Source of the DNA: Pedobacter segetis
GTDB taxonomy: Bacteria; Bacteroidota; Bacteroidia; Sphingobacteriales; Sphingobacteriaceae
NCBI RefSeq assembly: GCF_016623585.1
Contig: NZ_JAEHFY010000021.1
Span: 1 to 64,000 of the forward strand
Direction of reading: 5' to 3'
DNA length: 64,000 bases
In this document: in pieces, positions 8,004 to 16,262 of the stretch
Numbering within the stretch: the stretch's first letter is position 1
Layout of the letters: the number at the start of each line of letters is the position of its first letter
Translations under genes and position numbers: made by a program
Notes under the pieces: generated by a model
The model's database searches: none
The model's input: only the letters and a program-made list of their open reading frames with translations
What the model was told of the DNA's origin: nothing

Positions 8004-8870
8004 ATGTTTAAAAACAAGAGCTTAACAATCTTAGGCTTTATCTTATTTATTGCTATTGCTTTCACGGGTTGTAAAAGCAAATTCGAGAAATTACGTACCA
8101 GTACAGATACAGGTAGAAAATATCAAGAAGCCATCAAACTTTATAACAATAAAGATTATGCAAAAGCTTTGATCTTGTTTGATGATCTGGTGCAACGCTA
8201 TCGTGGAAGGGCAGAATCTGAGGATCTGTACTACTATTATGCCTATACAAATTATAAATTAAAAGATTATCTCTCTGCCCGTTATCATTTTAAAACCTTT
8301 GCAGATACCTATCCTAGCAGCCCAAAAGCAGAAGAATGTAGGTTTTTAGCTGCTTACTGTTATTATTTAGATTCTCCAAATTATTCTTTGGATCAAGATA
8401 ATACCTATAAGGCAATTGAATCTCTGCAGCTTTTCATCAACCTTTACCCTAAGAGCGATAGAGTTGCAGAAGCAAGCAAATTAATTTTAGATCTAAGGGA
8501 TAAGCTAGAGCGTAAGTCTTATGAAAACGCAAAGTTGTTTTTGGATATAGGGGATTACCAATCAGCCGTAATTGCTTTCAAAAATTCGATAATAGATTTT
8601 CCGGATACTAAGTATGCAGAAGAGATGGAATTTTTAACCATTAAATCCCAATATCTTTATGCTAAAAACAGTTTAGAGACCAAGCAGGAAGAAAGGTATC
8701 AAGAAGCTATTGAAGATTATAACGCTTTTGCAGAAAAATACCCAAAAAGCGTTTACTTAAAAGAAGCATCAGACATAAAAGACGATGCTTTGAAAGGAAT
8801 AGAAGAAACAAAAAAAATATTAGAATTATATTCGGGAATTAAAACTGAAAAAAAAGATGAGCAACAATAA
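8004..8870 (+). CDS. bamD: Outer-membrane assembly lipoprotein BamD
   Basis: This 288-residue lipoprotein is a component of the BAM complex, which folds beta-barrel proteins into the outer membrane. The signal peptide MFKNKSLTILGFILFIAIAF ends in the lipobox FTGC. Tetratricopeptide-like helical repeats follow (YQEAIKLYNNKDYAKALILFDDLVQRY; YYYAYTNYKLKDYLSARYHFKTFADTYPSSPKAEECRFLAAYC; the C-terminal YQEAIEDYNAFAEKYPKS), as in BamD/YfiO. The frame is open from a TTG at 7974, but that codon lies within the promoter. ATG 8004 gives a standard lipoprotein signal. The end overlaps rpoZ by 14 bases, indicating translational coupling. Confidence 0.9.
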   Translation: MFKNKSLTILGFILFIAIAFTGCKSKFEKLRTSTDTGRKYQEAIKLYNNKDYAKALILFDDLVQRYRGRAESEDLYYYYAYTNYKLKDYLSARYHFKTFADTYPSSPKAEECRFLAAYCYYLDSPNYSLDQDNTYKAIESLQLFINLYPKSDRVAEASKLILDLRDKLERKSYENAKLFLDIGDYQSAVIAFKNSIIDFPDTKYAEEMEFLTIKSQYLYAKNSLETKQEERYQEAIEDYNAFAEKYPKSVYLKEASDIKDDALKGIEETKKILELYSGIKTEKKDEQQ

Positions 8871-9195
8871 CGAAATAGCAAAGCCTACAGTTTCTAGCAC
8901 TACAATTACTAGAGATTTACGCACTTTAGATACAACAACAGACAATATCTATGAGTCTTTAGTGATCATCAGCAAAAGGGCAAATCAAATTGCTGCCAAC
9001 ATGAAAGAAGAATTGCATGGTAAATTGGCAGAATTTGCAAGTTCTAATGATAACCTAGAGGAAATTTTTGAAAACAGAGAACAAATTGAAATCTCAAAGC
9101 ATTACGAAAGAATGCCCAAGCCTTCTTTAGTGGCAATTGATGAATTTGTACACGGAAAAGTTTATCACAGAAATCCGGCTAAAGAACAAAAGTAA
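8857..9195 (+). CDS. rpoZ: DNA-directed RNA polymerase omega subunit
   Basis: This 112-residue protein matches the Bacteroidota form of omega. An unconserved N-terminus is followed by TRDLRTLDTTTDNIYESLVIISKRANQIAANMKEEL, the RpoZ/Rpb6 core that supports beta' folding, and then an acidic C-terminal extension. The start lies inside the 3' end of bamD, and coaBC follows 17 bases downstream. bamD-rpoZ-coaBC is a conserved order in Bacteroidota, which supports the call despite low similarity to E. coli RpoZ. Confidence 0.85.
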   Translation: MSNNNEIAKPTVSSTTITRDLRTLDTTTDNIYESLVIISKRANQIAANMKEELHGKLAEFASSNDNLEEIFENREQIEISKHYERMPKPSLVAIDEFVHGKVYHRNPAKEQK

Positions 9196-9212
9196 TTGTT
9201 TTATATTTGAGC

Positions 9213-10412
9213 ATGGCTAATGTGCTTAAAGATAAAAATATTCTTCTTGGGGTTTGCGGCAGTATTGCAAGTTACAAAGCAGCAGAAATTGTTAGGTTAT
9301 TTGTAAAAGCTGGCGCAAACGCTAAAGTGGTAATGACAAAAGATGCTACCTCTTTTATTACGCCACTTACACTTTCTACCCTTTCAAAAAATCAAGTTTT
9401 CAGTAATTATTCTAACCCCGAGACCGGAGAATGGAATAATCATGTAGAATTGGCACTTTGGGCAGATTTTATTTTAATTGCCCCTGCCACCGCAAATACC
9501 ATAGCTAAATTTGCCAATGGTTTATGTGATAATTTGCTCTCTGCAATCTATCTATCGGCAAAATGCCCCATCTACGTTGCGCCTGCCATGGATCTAGATA
9601 TGTGGAAACATCCAACTACTAAAAAGAACATCGAAAGGTTAATGTCTTTTGGCAATATCATCATCAACCCTAATTCTGGAGAATTAGCCAGTGGTTTAAA
9701 TGGCAAAGGCAGATTGGCCGAACCTCAAGAAATTTATGATTTCATTATTGCCAAACTCGATCAAAATCTACCTTTAAAAGGCAAAAAAGTATTGATAACC
9801 GCCGGCCCAACTTATGAAGCCATAGATCCAGTTAGGTTTATAGGCAACCATTCTTCGGGCAAAATGGGCTATGCCCTGGCAGAAGAATCATTAAAAAACG
9901 GGGCAGAAGTCATTTTAATAAGTGGCCCAACCAATCTATTGTCAAACGCATCCATCAAAAAAATTGATGTTACTTCTGCAAAACAAATGTTAGATGCCTG
10001 TTTAACATACTTTGATGAGGTTGATATCTGTGTGATGAGCGCTGCGGTTGCAGATTATGCACCATCAATTGTGGAAGAGCAAAAAATAAAGAAGCAAACA
10101 GAATCTTTTACTATCGATTTAACCAAAACTAAAGACATTCTTTATACATTAGGCCAGAAAAAAAAGAAACAAATATTAGTTGGTTTTGCTTTAGAAACAC
10201 AAAACGAAGAAAAAAACGCCCTTGATAAACTGCAAAGAAAAAACCTTGATTTTATTGTTCTAAACTCTTTGAATGATAAAGGCGCAGGCTTTAAACATGA
10301 TACCAATAAGATTACCATCTTAGATAAAAATCATCAAAAAACCACGTTTGATCTAAAGACAAAAAAAGAAATTGCAAAAGATATTTGCGCAAAAATAATA
10401 TCCATCTTATGA
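9213..10412 (+). CDS. coaBC: Bifunctional phosphopantothenoylcysteine decarboxylase / phosphopantothenate-cysteine ligase
   Basis: This enzyme of about 399 residues carries out two consecutive steps of coenzyme A synthesis. The N-terminal CoaC flavoprotein domain begins KNILLGVCGSIASYKAAEIVRLF, has the active-site histidine in NHVELALWADF, and the motif PAMDLDMW. The C-terminal CoaB domain has ITAGPTYEAIDPVRFIGNHSSGKMG and the KIKK region. I chose ATG 9213 over a TTG at 9207 because the latter adds only two residues and overlaps a TATATTTG sequence (9202-9209). The stop overlaps the start of porD in an ATGA, so the two are translationally coupled. Confidence 0.95.
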   Translation: MANVLKDKNILLGVCGSIASYKAAEIVRLFVKAGANAKVVMTKDATSFITPLTLSTLSKNQVFSNYSNPETGEWNNHVELALWADFILIAPATANTIAKFANGLCDNLLSAIYLSAKCPIYVAPAMDLDMWKHPTTKKNIERLMSFGNIIINPNSGELASGLNGKGRLAEPQEIYDFIIAKLDQNLPLKGKKVLITAGPTYEAIDPVRFIGNHSSGKMGYALAEESLKNGAEVILISGPTNLLSNASIKKIDVTSAKQMLDACLTYFDEVDICVMSAAVADYAPSIVEEQKIKKQTESFTIDLTKTKDILYTLGQKKKKQILVGFALETQNEEKNALDKLQRKNLDFIVLNSLNDKGAGFKHDTNKITILDKNHQKTTFDLKTKKEIAKDICAKIISIL

Positions 10413-11308
10413 TAAAAAAGCTTTTTGTAATTTTACTGATTTGCTTGGCTATAAAATCTAGTGCCCAAGATCTTAATGCAAGGGTCCAGATTTTATCCCC
10501 ACAGATACAAAACACCAACAATAAACCCATTGAGGCCCTGCAACAAGCCATGACAGAGTTTTTAAACAATAGAAAGTGGAGCGTAAATGAATTAAAACCT
10601 CAAGAACGTATAGATTGCACCATAGTTTTTAACCTAAAAGAATGGGATGGATCTAGTAATTACAAAGGTGAGGCACAAATTATAAGCAGCAGGCCAGTTT
10701 ACGGCACTTCGTACAACACCACCTTGTTAAGCGTGAGCGATAAAAACTTTGAGTTTAGCTATACAGAAGGCCAGTCTTTAGATTTTTCCGATCAAAATTT
10801 CCAGAGTAATTTAAGCTCTATTTTGGCATTTTATGCTTATGTAATTGTTGGCTTAGATGCCGATAGTTTTTCTAAATTGGGCGGTACAGATTATTATGCG
10901 AAAGCACAAACAGTACTCAATAATGCCCAAAATGCCCCCTTTGGAGGTTGGAAAGCATTTGAAAATCTAAGAAACCGCTATTGGATAATAGAAAACCTGC
11001 AGAACAAAACCTTTTTATCGCTAAGGGAAGTTCTTTATACTTACCACAGGTTGGGGTTAGATTTGATGAGCGATGACCTAAATAAAGGCAGAAAAAACAT
11101 TGCCGCATCACTAGCCCAGCTTACAGAGCTTGACAAACAAAAACAAGGTTCTATTTTAAACAACATATTTTTTTCTGCCAAAGCAGATGAAATCATCGAT
11201 ATATTTAAAAATTCTGATCCATTAGAAAGAACGAAGGTTTATAACATAATGGTAGAGGTAGATCCAGCAAATTCTTCTAAATATGAAGAATTGAAAAACG
11301 GCAAATAA
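10409..11308 (+). CDS. porD: DUF4835 / type IX secretion-associated protein PorD
   Basis: This exported protein of about 299 residues has the signal peptide MIKKLFVILLICLAIKSSAQ. The mature sequence (DLNARVQILSPQIQNTNNKPIEALQQAMTEFLNNRKW; QSNLSSILAFYAYVIVGLDADSFSKLGGTDYYAKAQ) matches DUF4835, the family of P. gingivalis PorD. PorD is needed for type IX secretion, though its biochemical role is unclear. Start ATG 10409 overlaps the coaBC stop (ATGA). The coaBC-porD-recN order is common in Bacteroidota. The presence of a T9SS cargo domain in this window (44373-46937) fits a working T9SS in this organism. Confidence 0.85.
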   Translation: MIKKLFVILLICLAIKSSAQDLNARVQILSPQIQNTNNKPIEALQQAMTEFLNNRKWSVNELKPQERIDCTIVFNLKEWDGSSNYKGEAQIISSRPVYGTSYNTTLLSVSDKNFEFSYTEGQSLDFSDQNFQSNLSSILAFYAYVIVGLDADSFSKLGGTDYYAKAQTVLNNAQNAPFGGWKAFENLRNRYWIIENLQNKTFLSLREVLYTYHRLGLDLMSDDLNKGRKNIAASLAQLTELDKQKQGSILNNIFFSAKADEIIDIFKNSDPLERTKVYNIMVEVDPANSSKYEELKNGK

Positions 11309-11329
11309 TTACCAAATTTCTAAAAACAC

Positions 11330-12985
11330 ATGCTCAGCAGATTACTCATAAAAAATTATGCTTTAATAGATAACCTAGATATTAGTTTCGGCAATGATCT
11401 TAACGTGATCACGGGAGAAACCGGAGCAGGAAAATCAATTGTTTTGGGTGCTTTAGGTTTAATTTTGGGACAAAGGGCAGAAGGGAAATATTTCTTTAAC
11501 CAACAAAAGAAATGTATAGTAGAAGGTTTTTTTTCGATAGCAGAATATCAATTGAAAAATTTCTTTACGGATAATGATCTGGATTATGAGGATGAAACCG
11601 TTTTAAGGAGAGAAATAGCCTTGGATGGAAAATCGAGGGCATTTATTAATGATACACCTGTTACGCTGGCTATTTTAAAAAATTTAGGTCAGCAATTGAT
11701 AGATGTGCATTCGCAACACGCCACTTTAGAGATCAACAATTCAGATTTTCAGCTCTTGGTAGTAGATGTAGTTGCAGCGCACCAAGATCTATTAGCAGAA
11801 TATAAGGCCCTGTTCCAATCTTTCAAAAAAAACCAGCATGAGCTTAAAGCTTTAAAAGAAGAAAACGAACAGGCAAAAGCAGATCAAGATTACTTCCAAT
11901 TTCTATTTGATGAACTGGATTTTGCAGCTATCAACAAGGGCGAACAAGAAGAGCTAGAAAATGAATTGAACAGCCTAACGCATGCGGAAGAAATTAAGAC
12001 AAATTTGTTGGGCGCACATTATTTGATACAAAACGGTGAAGATGCCGCGTTGCCAAAACTGAGAGAAGCGTTAAGCTATATTCAAAGCCTAGAGAAATAT
12101 CAACCCCATATTATGGCTTTCGCCGATAGATTAAAAAGCACCATAATTGAGATCAAGGACATAAACGATGAGCTTGAAAATTTAGAGCAGGCAACTTCTT
12201 TTAATGAAAACCGAGCGGAAGAGATCAACGAAAGGTTAAGTTTGTTTTATTCCCTTCAAAAGAAACATCGTTTAAACAATAACGAAGAGCTAATTGCATT
12301 TAAAAATGAGCTTTCAGAAAAACTGAATAAAATTCTTTTTGCAGATGAAGGATTAGAAAACTTGGAAAAAGATATAGCAAAAACAGAGAAAGATTTACAA
12401 CAAAAAGCAGCTACGATCAGCTCGAACAGAAAAAAAGTTATTCCACAAATTGAGCAGCATATTTTAGAAACGCTTGCCGAAGTTGGCATGAATAATTCCC
12501 AAATAAAAATAGAGCAAAAGATAACCGATGTTTTGGATAAAGATGGTTTAGACCAAATCAGGTTTTTATTTAATGCCAATAAAGGCCATCAATTAAACGA
12601 GTTGAATAAAGTAGCATCGGGCGGGGAATTATCTCGTTTGATGCTGAGCATCAAATCTTTGATTGCTAAAAAGACCGCTTTGCCAACCATTATTTTTGAT
12701 GAGATAGATACCGGGGTTTCTGGCGAGATTGCAAACAGGGTTGGTTTGATCATGGAAGAACTGGCAAAAAATATGCAGGTAATTACCATTACTCATTTAC
12801 CTCAAATGGCGAGCAAAGGAAAAGCCCATTATTTTGTATATAAAGCCACAAAAGATAACTTTACCTACACCCAAATAAAACGTTTGAATGACGAAGAGCG
12901 AGTTTTAGAGATTGCCAAAATGTTGAGCGGAGAAAACCCAAAAGAATCAGCTTTGCAAAATGCCAGGGAATTATTGTATAATTAA
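11330..12985 (+). CDS. recN: DNA repair protein RecN
   Basis: This 551-residue SMC-like ATPase acts in recombinational repair of double-strand breaks. It has an N-terminal Walker A (GETGAGKSIVLGALGLILG, about 32-50), the QLIDVHSQHATLEI Q-loop region, and long central coiled-coil arms (about 150-365). The C-terminal ABC signature and Walker B are in ASGGELSRLMLSIKSL and PTIIFDEIDTGVSGEIA, followed by the ITHLPQMAS switch histidine. Full length. It is preceded by porD with a 21-base gap. A promoter for the downstream antitoxin overlaps its last codons. Confidence 0.96.
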   Translation: MLSRLLIKNYALIDNLDISFGNDLNVITGETGAGKSIVLGALGLILGQRAEGKYFFNQQKKCIVEGFFSIAEYQLKNFFTDNDLDYEDETVLRREIALDGKSRAFINDTPVTLAILKNLGQQLIDVHSQHATLEINNSDFQLLVVDVVAAHQDLLAEYKALFQSFKKNQHELKALKEENEQAKADQDYFQFLFDELDFAAINKGEQEELENELNSLTHAEEIKTNLLGAHYLIQNGEDAALPKLREALSYIQSLEKYQPHIMAFADRLKSTIIEIKDINDELENLEQATSFNENRAEEINERLSLFYSLQKKHRLNNNEELIAFKNELSEKLNKILFADEGLENLEKDIAKTEKDLQQKAATISSNRKKVIPQIEQHILETLAEVGMNNSQIKIEQKITDVLDKDGLDQIRFLFNANKGHQLNELNKVASGGELSRLMLSIKSLIAKKTALPTIIFDEIDTGVSGEIANRVGLIMEELAKNMQVITITHLPQMASKGKAHYFVYKATKDNFTYTQIKRLNDEERVLEIAKMLSGENPKESALQNARELLYN

Positions 12986-13007
12986 ATAAGCGGTTTGCTT
13001 ATATTTG
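12974..13007 (+). promoter_or_regulatory. Promoter of the toxin-antitoxin operon
   Basis: TTG at 12974-12976 (within the recN end) and TATATTTG at 13000-13007 have a 23-base spacer. The -7 element is a perfect consensus match 20 bases before the antitoxin ATG at 13028. Confidence 0.5.
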
Positions 13008-13027
13008 TATTAACGATATTTAAAATT

Positions 13028-13228
13028 ATGACTACTTTAACCATACAGATTGATGACCAAGAAAAAGATTCCTTAAAAAAAGTTTTAAGAAAGATGAATG
13101 TCGAAATTTTAAATGAAACAAATCTTATACCTAATAAAATTACTCAAAAAACTATTGAACAAGCTAGAAAGGGTAAAGGCTTAGGAAAAGTTATTACCGA
13201 CATTGACGAATTTATGGATTCTATTTGA
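13028..13228 (+). CDS. RelB/DinJ-like antitoxin
   Basis: This small protein of about 66 residues begins MTTLTIQIDDQEKDSLKKVLRKMNVEIL, an N-terminal ribbon-helix-helix-like segment with the beta strand TLTIQID. An acidic and basic C-terminal tail (ARKGKGLGKVITDIDEFMDSI) would wrap the toxin. The frame is open to 12995, but ATG 13028 follows a promoter. The stop codon overlaps the toxin ATG (TGATG), the classic coupled antitoxin-toxin layout. The toxin gene is frameshifted, so this antitoxin may be an orphan that still represses its own promoter. The assignment is mainly from context and fold pattern. Confidence 0.75.
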   Translation: MTTLTIQIDDQEKDSLKKVLRKMNVEILNETNLIPNKITQKTIEQARKGKGLGKVITDIDEFMDSI

Positions 13229-13508
13229 TGGATAAACTTATACCCACCAATCAATTTAAAAAAGATTTAAAAAAAGTAAAGAAACAAAATCCCTCTAAAT
13301 TTTATTGATAACTAAATTTTTAAAAAACCTAACAATTGATGGTGTTTTGGGAATTGATAAAAGATTTAAAGCTCATAAATTATCAGGAAATTATAAAGAT
13401 AATTGGGAGGCACATATTAAGCCAGATTTGTTAATTATTTGGCTCGAAATAAAAGATAACAATGAAATAAATTTGATTAGAACTGGCTCACATTCTGAAT
13501 TATTTTAA
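13228..13508 (+). pseudogene. Frameshifted YafQ/RelE-family mRNA interferase toxin
   Basis: The first frame from ATG 13228 reads MDKLIPTNQFKKDLKKVKKQ and stops at 13306 after 26 residues. From about 13305 the adjacent frame continues (L)ITKFLKNLTIDGVLGIDKRFKAHKLSGNYKD and ends with AHIKPDLLIIWLEIK and LIRTGSHSELF. Joined, the two parts make a normal YafQ-length toxin of about 93 residues with the family landmarks F-K-K-D-L near the N-terminus, H-x-L-x-G-x-Y in the middle, and RTGSHSELF at the end. One missing base near 13299-13305 would explain the break. No stop codon lies in the second part before 13508, so the lesion looks recent, or it is a sequence error. Programmed -1 slippage is unlikely because no X-XXY-YYZ heptamer is in register. 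Confidence 0.8.
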
Positions 13509-13611
13509 ATTAATATTCAATATTTAAGAAATTTTAATATTCGATATAAATATATTAGCGTAAAAAAGCATCTTGATACTGAAATCTTGATACTTGAATA
13601 AAAACACAAAC

Positions 13612-14430
13612 ATGGCATACAACTTACTAAAAGGAAAAAGAGGAATTATTACCGGCGCATTAGATGCCAATTCAATAGCTTGGAAAGTAGCAGAAAAAGC
13701 ACATGAAGAAGGTGCAACTTTTGTTTTGACCAACGCCCCTATCGCCATGCGAATGGGAGAGATAAATACTTTGGCAGAAAAAACAAATTCCCAAATTATA
13801 CCCGCTGATGCAACCAACGTTGAGGATCTAACCAAACTTTTTACAGAAGCCCAAGAAGTTTTAGGTGGGAAGATTGATTTTGTGCTACACTCTATAGGTA
13901 TGAGCGTAAACATCAGAAAGAAAATCCCTTATACAGAATCTAATTACGATTATTTTGCAAAGGGAATTGATGTTTCTGCCATGTCGCTACATAAAATGCT
14001 TGCGGTAGCCAAAAAATTAGATGCCATTAATGAAGGTGGGAGCGTAGTTGCCTTAACTTATATGGCAGCACAACGTACCTATCCTTTTTATACGGATATG
14101 GCTGATATTAAAGCGATGTTAGAGTCTATAGCCCGAAGTTTTGGTTACCATTATGGGGTGGACAAAAAAGTGCGTATTAACACAGTTTCCCAATCGCCAA
14201 CCCGCACAACGGCAGGTTCTGGAATTAAAGGTTTTGATAATTTTTATGATTTTGCCGACAAAATATCGCCTTTAGGGAATGCCGATGCCGCTTCTTGTGC
14301 CGATTATTGTATCACTTTATTCTCTGATTTAACCCGTATGGTTACCATGCAAAATCTTTTCCATGATGGAGGTTATTCTTCTACCGGTGTTAGCATGGAT
14401 GTAATGGATAAAATTGGTGGAGGAGAATAG
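13612..14430 (+). CDS. fabI: Enoyl-[acyl-carrier-protein] reductase (NADH) FabI
   Basis: This 272-residue short-chain dehydrogenase-type enzyme carries out the last reduction of each fatty-acid elongation cycle. MAYNLLKGKRGIITGALDANSIAWKVAEKA holds the FabI-type cofactor loop. FVLHSIGMS follows in the middle, and the catalytic Tyr-x6-Lys is YTDMADIK in the segment TYPFYTDMADIKAMLESIAR. The C-terminal SQSPTRTTAGSGI is the substrate-binding loop. The frame is open from 13594, but ATG 13612 (MAYNLLKG) is the usual family start. It is flanked by the broken toxin gene upstream and a strong terminator downstream (14456-14487), so it is probably transcribed alone. Confidence 0.95.
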   Translation: MAYNLLKGKRGIITGALDANSIAWKVAEKAHEEGATFVLTNAPIAMRMGEINTLAEKTNSQIIPADATNVEDLTKLFTEAQEVLGGKIDFVLHSIGMSVNIRKKIPYTESNYDYFAKGIDVSAMSLHKMLAVAKKLDAINEGGSVVALTYMAAQRTYPFYTDMADIKAMLESIARSFGYHYGVDKKVRINTVSQSPTRTTAGSGIKGFDNFYDFADKISPLGNADAASCADYCITLFSDLTRMVTMQNLFHDGGYSSTGVSMDVMDKIGGGE

Positions 14431-14455
14431 TTACTCTTTCTAGATATTTATTACG

Positions 14456-14487
14456 ATCCGATGATTTAAACGTCATCGGATTTTTTT
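14456..14487 (+). terminator. Rho-independent terminator after fabI
   Basis: A perfect 9-bp stem (ATCCGATGA at 14456-14464 with TCATCGGAT at 14473-14481) has an 8-base loop and is followed by a run of T residues to 14487. Confidence 0.85.
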
Positions 14488-14555
14488 GTCATCATTTTTG
14501 CTGTTAAAATTTATATCAATCTTTAACGTTTTGATTTTTAAACAATTATTAGATT

Positions 14556-15059
14556 ATGAAAAACTTAAAAACCTTATCTTATTTGATACTGATTTGTTTA
14601 TCCATTACCATTTTTTCTGCTTGTGCCAGCAAAAAAGAACAACAAAAAAGAATGGGTTTAATTGATAGTTTAATAAAAAACAATGATTTTAAATTTGAAG
14701 CGCAACAGGCAAATCCATTAAGGGCAGGTTTGGTTTCTCCTCAATTACAGCGTTTAAACGGATCTTATGATTTAAAGGTAAGTAAAGACAGCATCAATTG
14801 TTATTTACCTTATTTTGGGGTTGCCCAGCAAGCCCCTTATGGCTCTACAGATAATGGTATCCAATTTATAAGCACAAATTTTTCTTATGATAAAATTGCC
14901 GATAGTAAGGGTGGTTACATCATTACCATTTCTCCAAAAGATACCGATAAAGTTAGAACACTATACTTAACCATAAGCAAAAGCGGCAATGCTACCCTAA
15001 ACGTAAATAGCAACAACCGAGATGCCATTAGTTTTACGGGAAATATTGAAAAAAGATAA
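14556..15059 (+). CDS. DUF4251-family lipoprotein
   Basis: This 167-residue lipoprotein has a signal peptide ending in the lipobox FSAC (cysteine near residue 23). The mature part has the DUF4251 landmarks: DFKFEAQQANPLRAG, SYDLKVSKDSINCYLPYFGVAQQAPYGSTDNGIQF, and a beta-rich C-terminus ending NRDAISFTGNIEKR. The family is found in Bacteroidota and its function is unknown. It is probably surface- or periplasm-facing and anchored in the outer membrane. Its stop codon is directly followed by the end of the convergent cystathionine gamma-synthase-like gene, leaving no spacer. Confidence 0.8.
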   Translation: MKNLKTLSYLILICLSITIFSACASKKEQQKRMGLIDSLIKNNDFKFEAQQANPLRAGLVSPQLQRLNGSYDLKVSKDSINCYLPYFGVAQQAPYGSTDNGIQFISTNFSYDKIADSKGGYIITISPKDTDKVRTLYLTISKSGNATLNVNSNNRDAISFTGNIEKR

Positions 15060-16262
15060 TTAACCTAAAGCATTCTTTAAATCTTCTATTAAATCATCTA
15101 CATCCTCTACACCAACGCTCAACCGTAAAAGGTTATCAACAACCCCAACTTTTTCCCTTTCTTCTTTTGGGATAGAACCATGTGTCATAGATGCTGGATG
15201 ATTGATCAGAGATTCTACACCACCTAAAGATTCTGCCAATGTCCATACTTTAAAAGAGCCAGAAACCCTAAAAGTTTCTGCTAGGTCGGCACCTTTTAAA
15301 ACAATGGAAATCATCCCACCAAAGCCACGCATTTGTTTTTTAGCAATTTCATGGTTTGGATGATCTATAAATCCCGGCCAATATATTTTTTCTATTTTTG
15401 GGTGGGTCCTTAAAAAGGCAGCTATTTTCTCCCCATTTTCGCAATGGGCCTTCATTCTTAAATGAAGGGTTTTAATGCCCCTTAAAACCAGAAAAGAATC
15501 TTGAGGGCCTGGCGTTGCACCGCAAGCGTTATAAATGAACCAAAGTTTCTTATAAAGTTCTTCGTTATTGGTCAATAATGCTCCCATTACCACATCAGAA
15601 TGGCCACCAATATATTTGGTTACAGAGTGCATCACAATATCGGCCCCCAGATCTATCGGGTTTTGAAGGTAAGGCGAAGCAAAAGTATTATCTACAACTA
15701 AAGTTAAACCATGTTCTTTAGAAATATGGGAAACAGCTTCAATATCAACAATTTGCATCATTGGGTTTGTTGGTGTTTCTACCCAAATCAGTTTTGTGTT
15801 TTCATTGATGTAAGATGTAACATTATCGGCATCGGTTAAATCTATAAAATGGAATTTGATACCATAATTAGCGAAAACCTTTGTAAAAATACGATAGGAG
15901 CCGCCATATAAATCGTTACCTGTAATTACTTCATCTCCCGGCTTTAAAGTTTTCATCACGGCATCCGTGGCACCCATTCCGCTAGAAAAAGCCAAACCAT
16001 ATTTACAATTTTCTAATGCTGCCAAACAATCTTCTAATGCCTTGCGGGTTGGGTTTGTACCTCTTGAGTATTCATACCCTTTATTATCGCCCGGGGATTT
16101 TTGCCAGTAGGTTGAAGTTTGATAGATTGGTGTCATAACCGCTCCTGTAGTTGGATCTGGTTGTTGGCCAGCATGTATTGCTTTAGTAGCAAATTTCATC
16201 GGCTTATCCAAAGAGGAATGATTACTTGTCAAATTTTCATTATTATCTTTATTCTCTGTCAT
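15060..16262 (-). CDS. metB: Cystathionine gamma-synthase-like PLP enzyme
   Basis: This Cys/Met-metabolism PLP enzyme is about 400 residues long and forms cystathionine or acts as a gamma-lyase. Key motifs are KFATKAIHAGQQPDPTTGAVMTPIYQTSTYWQ, YEYSRGTNPTRKALE, ETPTNPMMQIVDI, VVDNTFASPYLQNP and the PLP lysine in MHSVTKYIGGHSDVVMGA. The C-terminal ESLGGVESLINHPASMTH and RLSVGVEDVDDLI are family hallmarks. The start is uncertain. The frame is open to 16361. ATG 16262 follows a run of A residues and gives a 21-residue polar N-terminal extension, while ATG 16199 (MKFATK) gives the usual family length. MetB versus MetC or methionine gamma-lyase cannot be separated with certainty from motifs alone. 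Confidence 0.85.
   Translation of the reverse strand: MTENKDNNENLTSNHSSLDKPMKFATKAIHAGQQPDPTTGAVMTPIYQTSTYWQKSPGDNKGYEYSRGTNPTRKALEDCLAALENCKYGLAFSSGMGATDAVMKTLKPGDEVITGNDLYGGSYRIFTKVFANYGIKFHFIDLTDADNVTSYINENTKLIWVETPTNPMMQIVDIEAVSHISKEHGLTLVVDNTFASPYLQNPIDLGADIVMHSVTKYIGGHSDVVMGALLTNNEELYKKLWFIYNACGATPGPQDSFLVLRGIKTLHLRMKAHCENGEKIAAFLRTHPKIEKIYWPGFIDHPNHEIAKKQMRGFGGMISIVLKGADLAETFRVSGSFKVWTLAESLGGVESLINHPASMTHGSIPKEEREKVGVVDNLLRLSVGVEDVDDLIEDLKNALG

Noticed and set aside
9202-9209. TATATTTG as an internal promoter for coaBC
   Set aside because: It is a perfect -7 match but has no -33 element and lies within a tight operon, so it could be chance.
13290-13310. Programmed -1 frameshift in the toxin gene
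   Set aside because: No in-register slippery heptamer is present at the junction; a one-base deletion or sequencing error is simpler.
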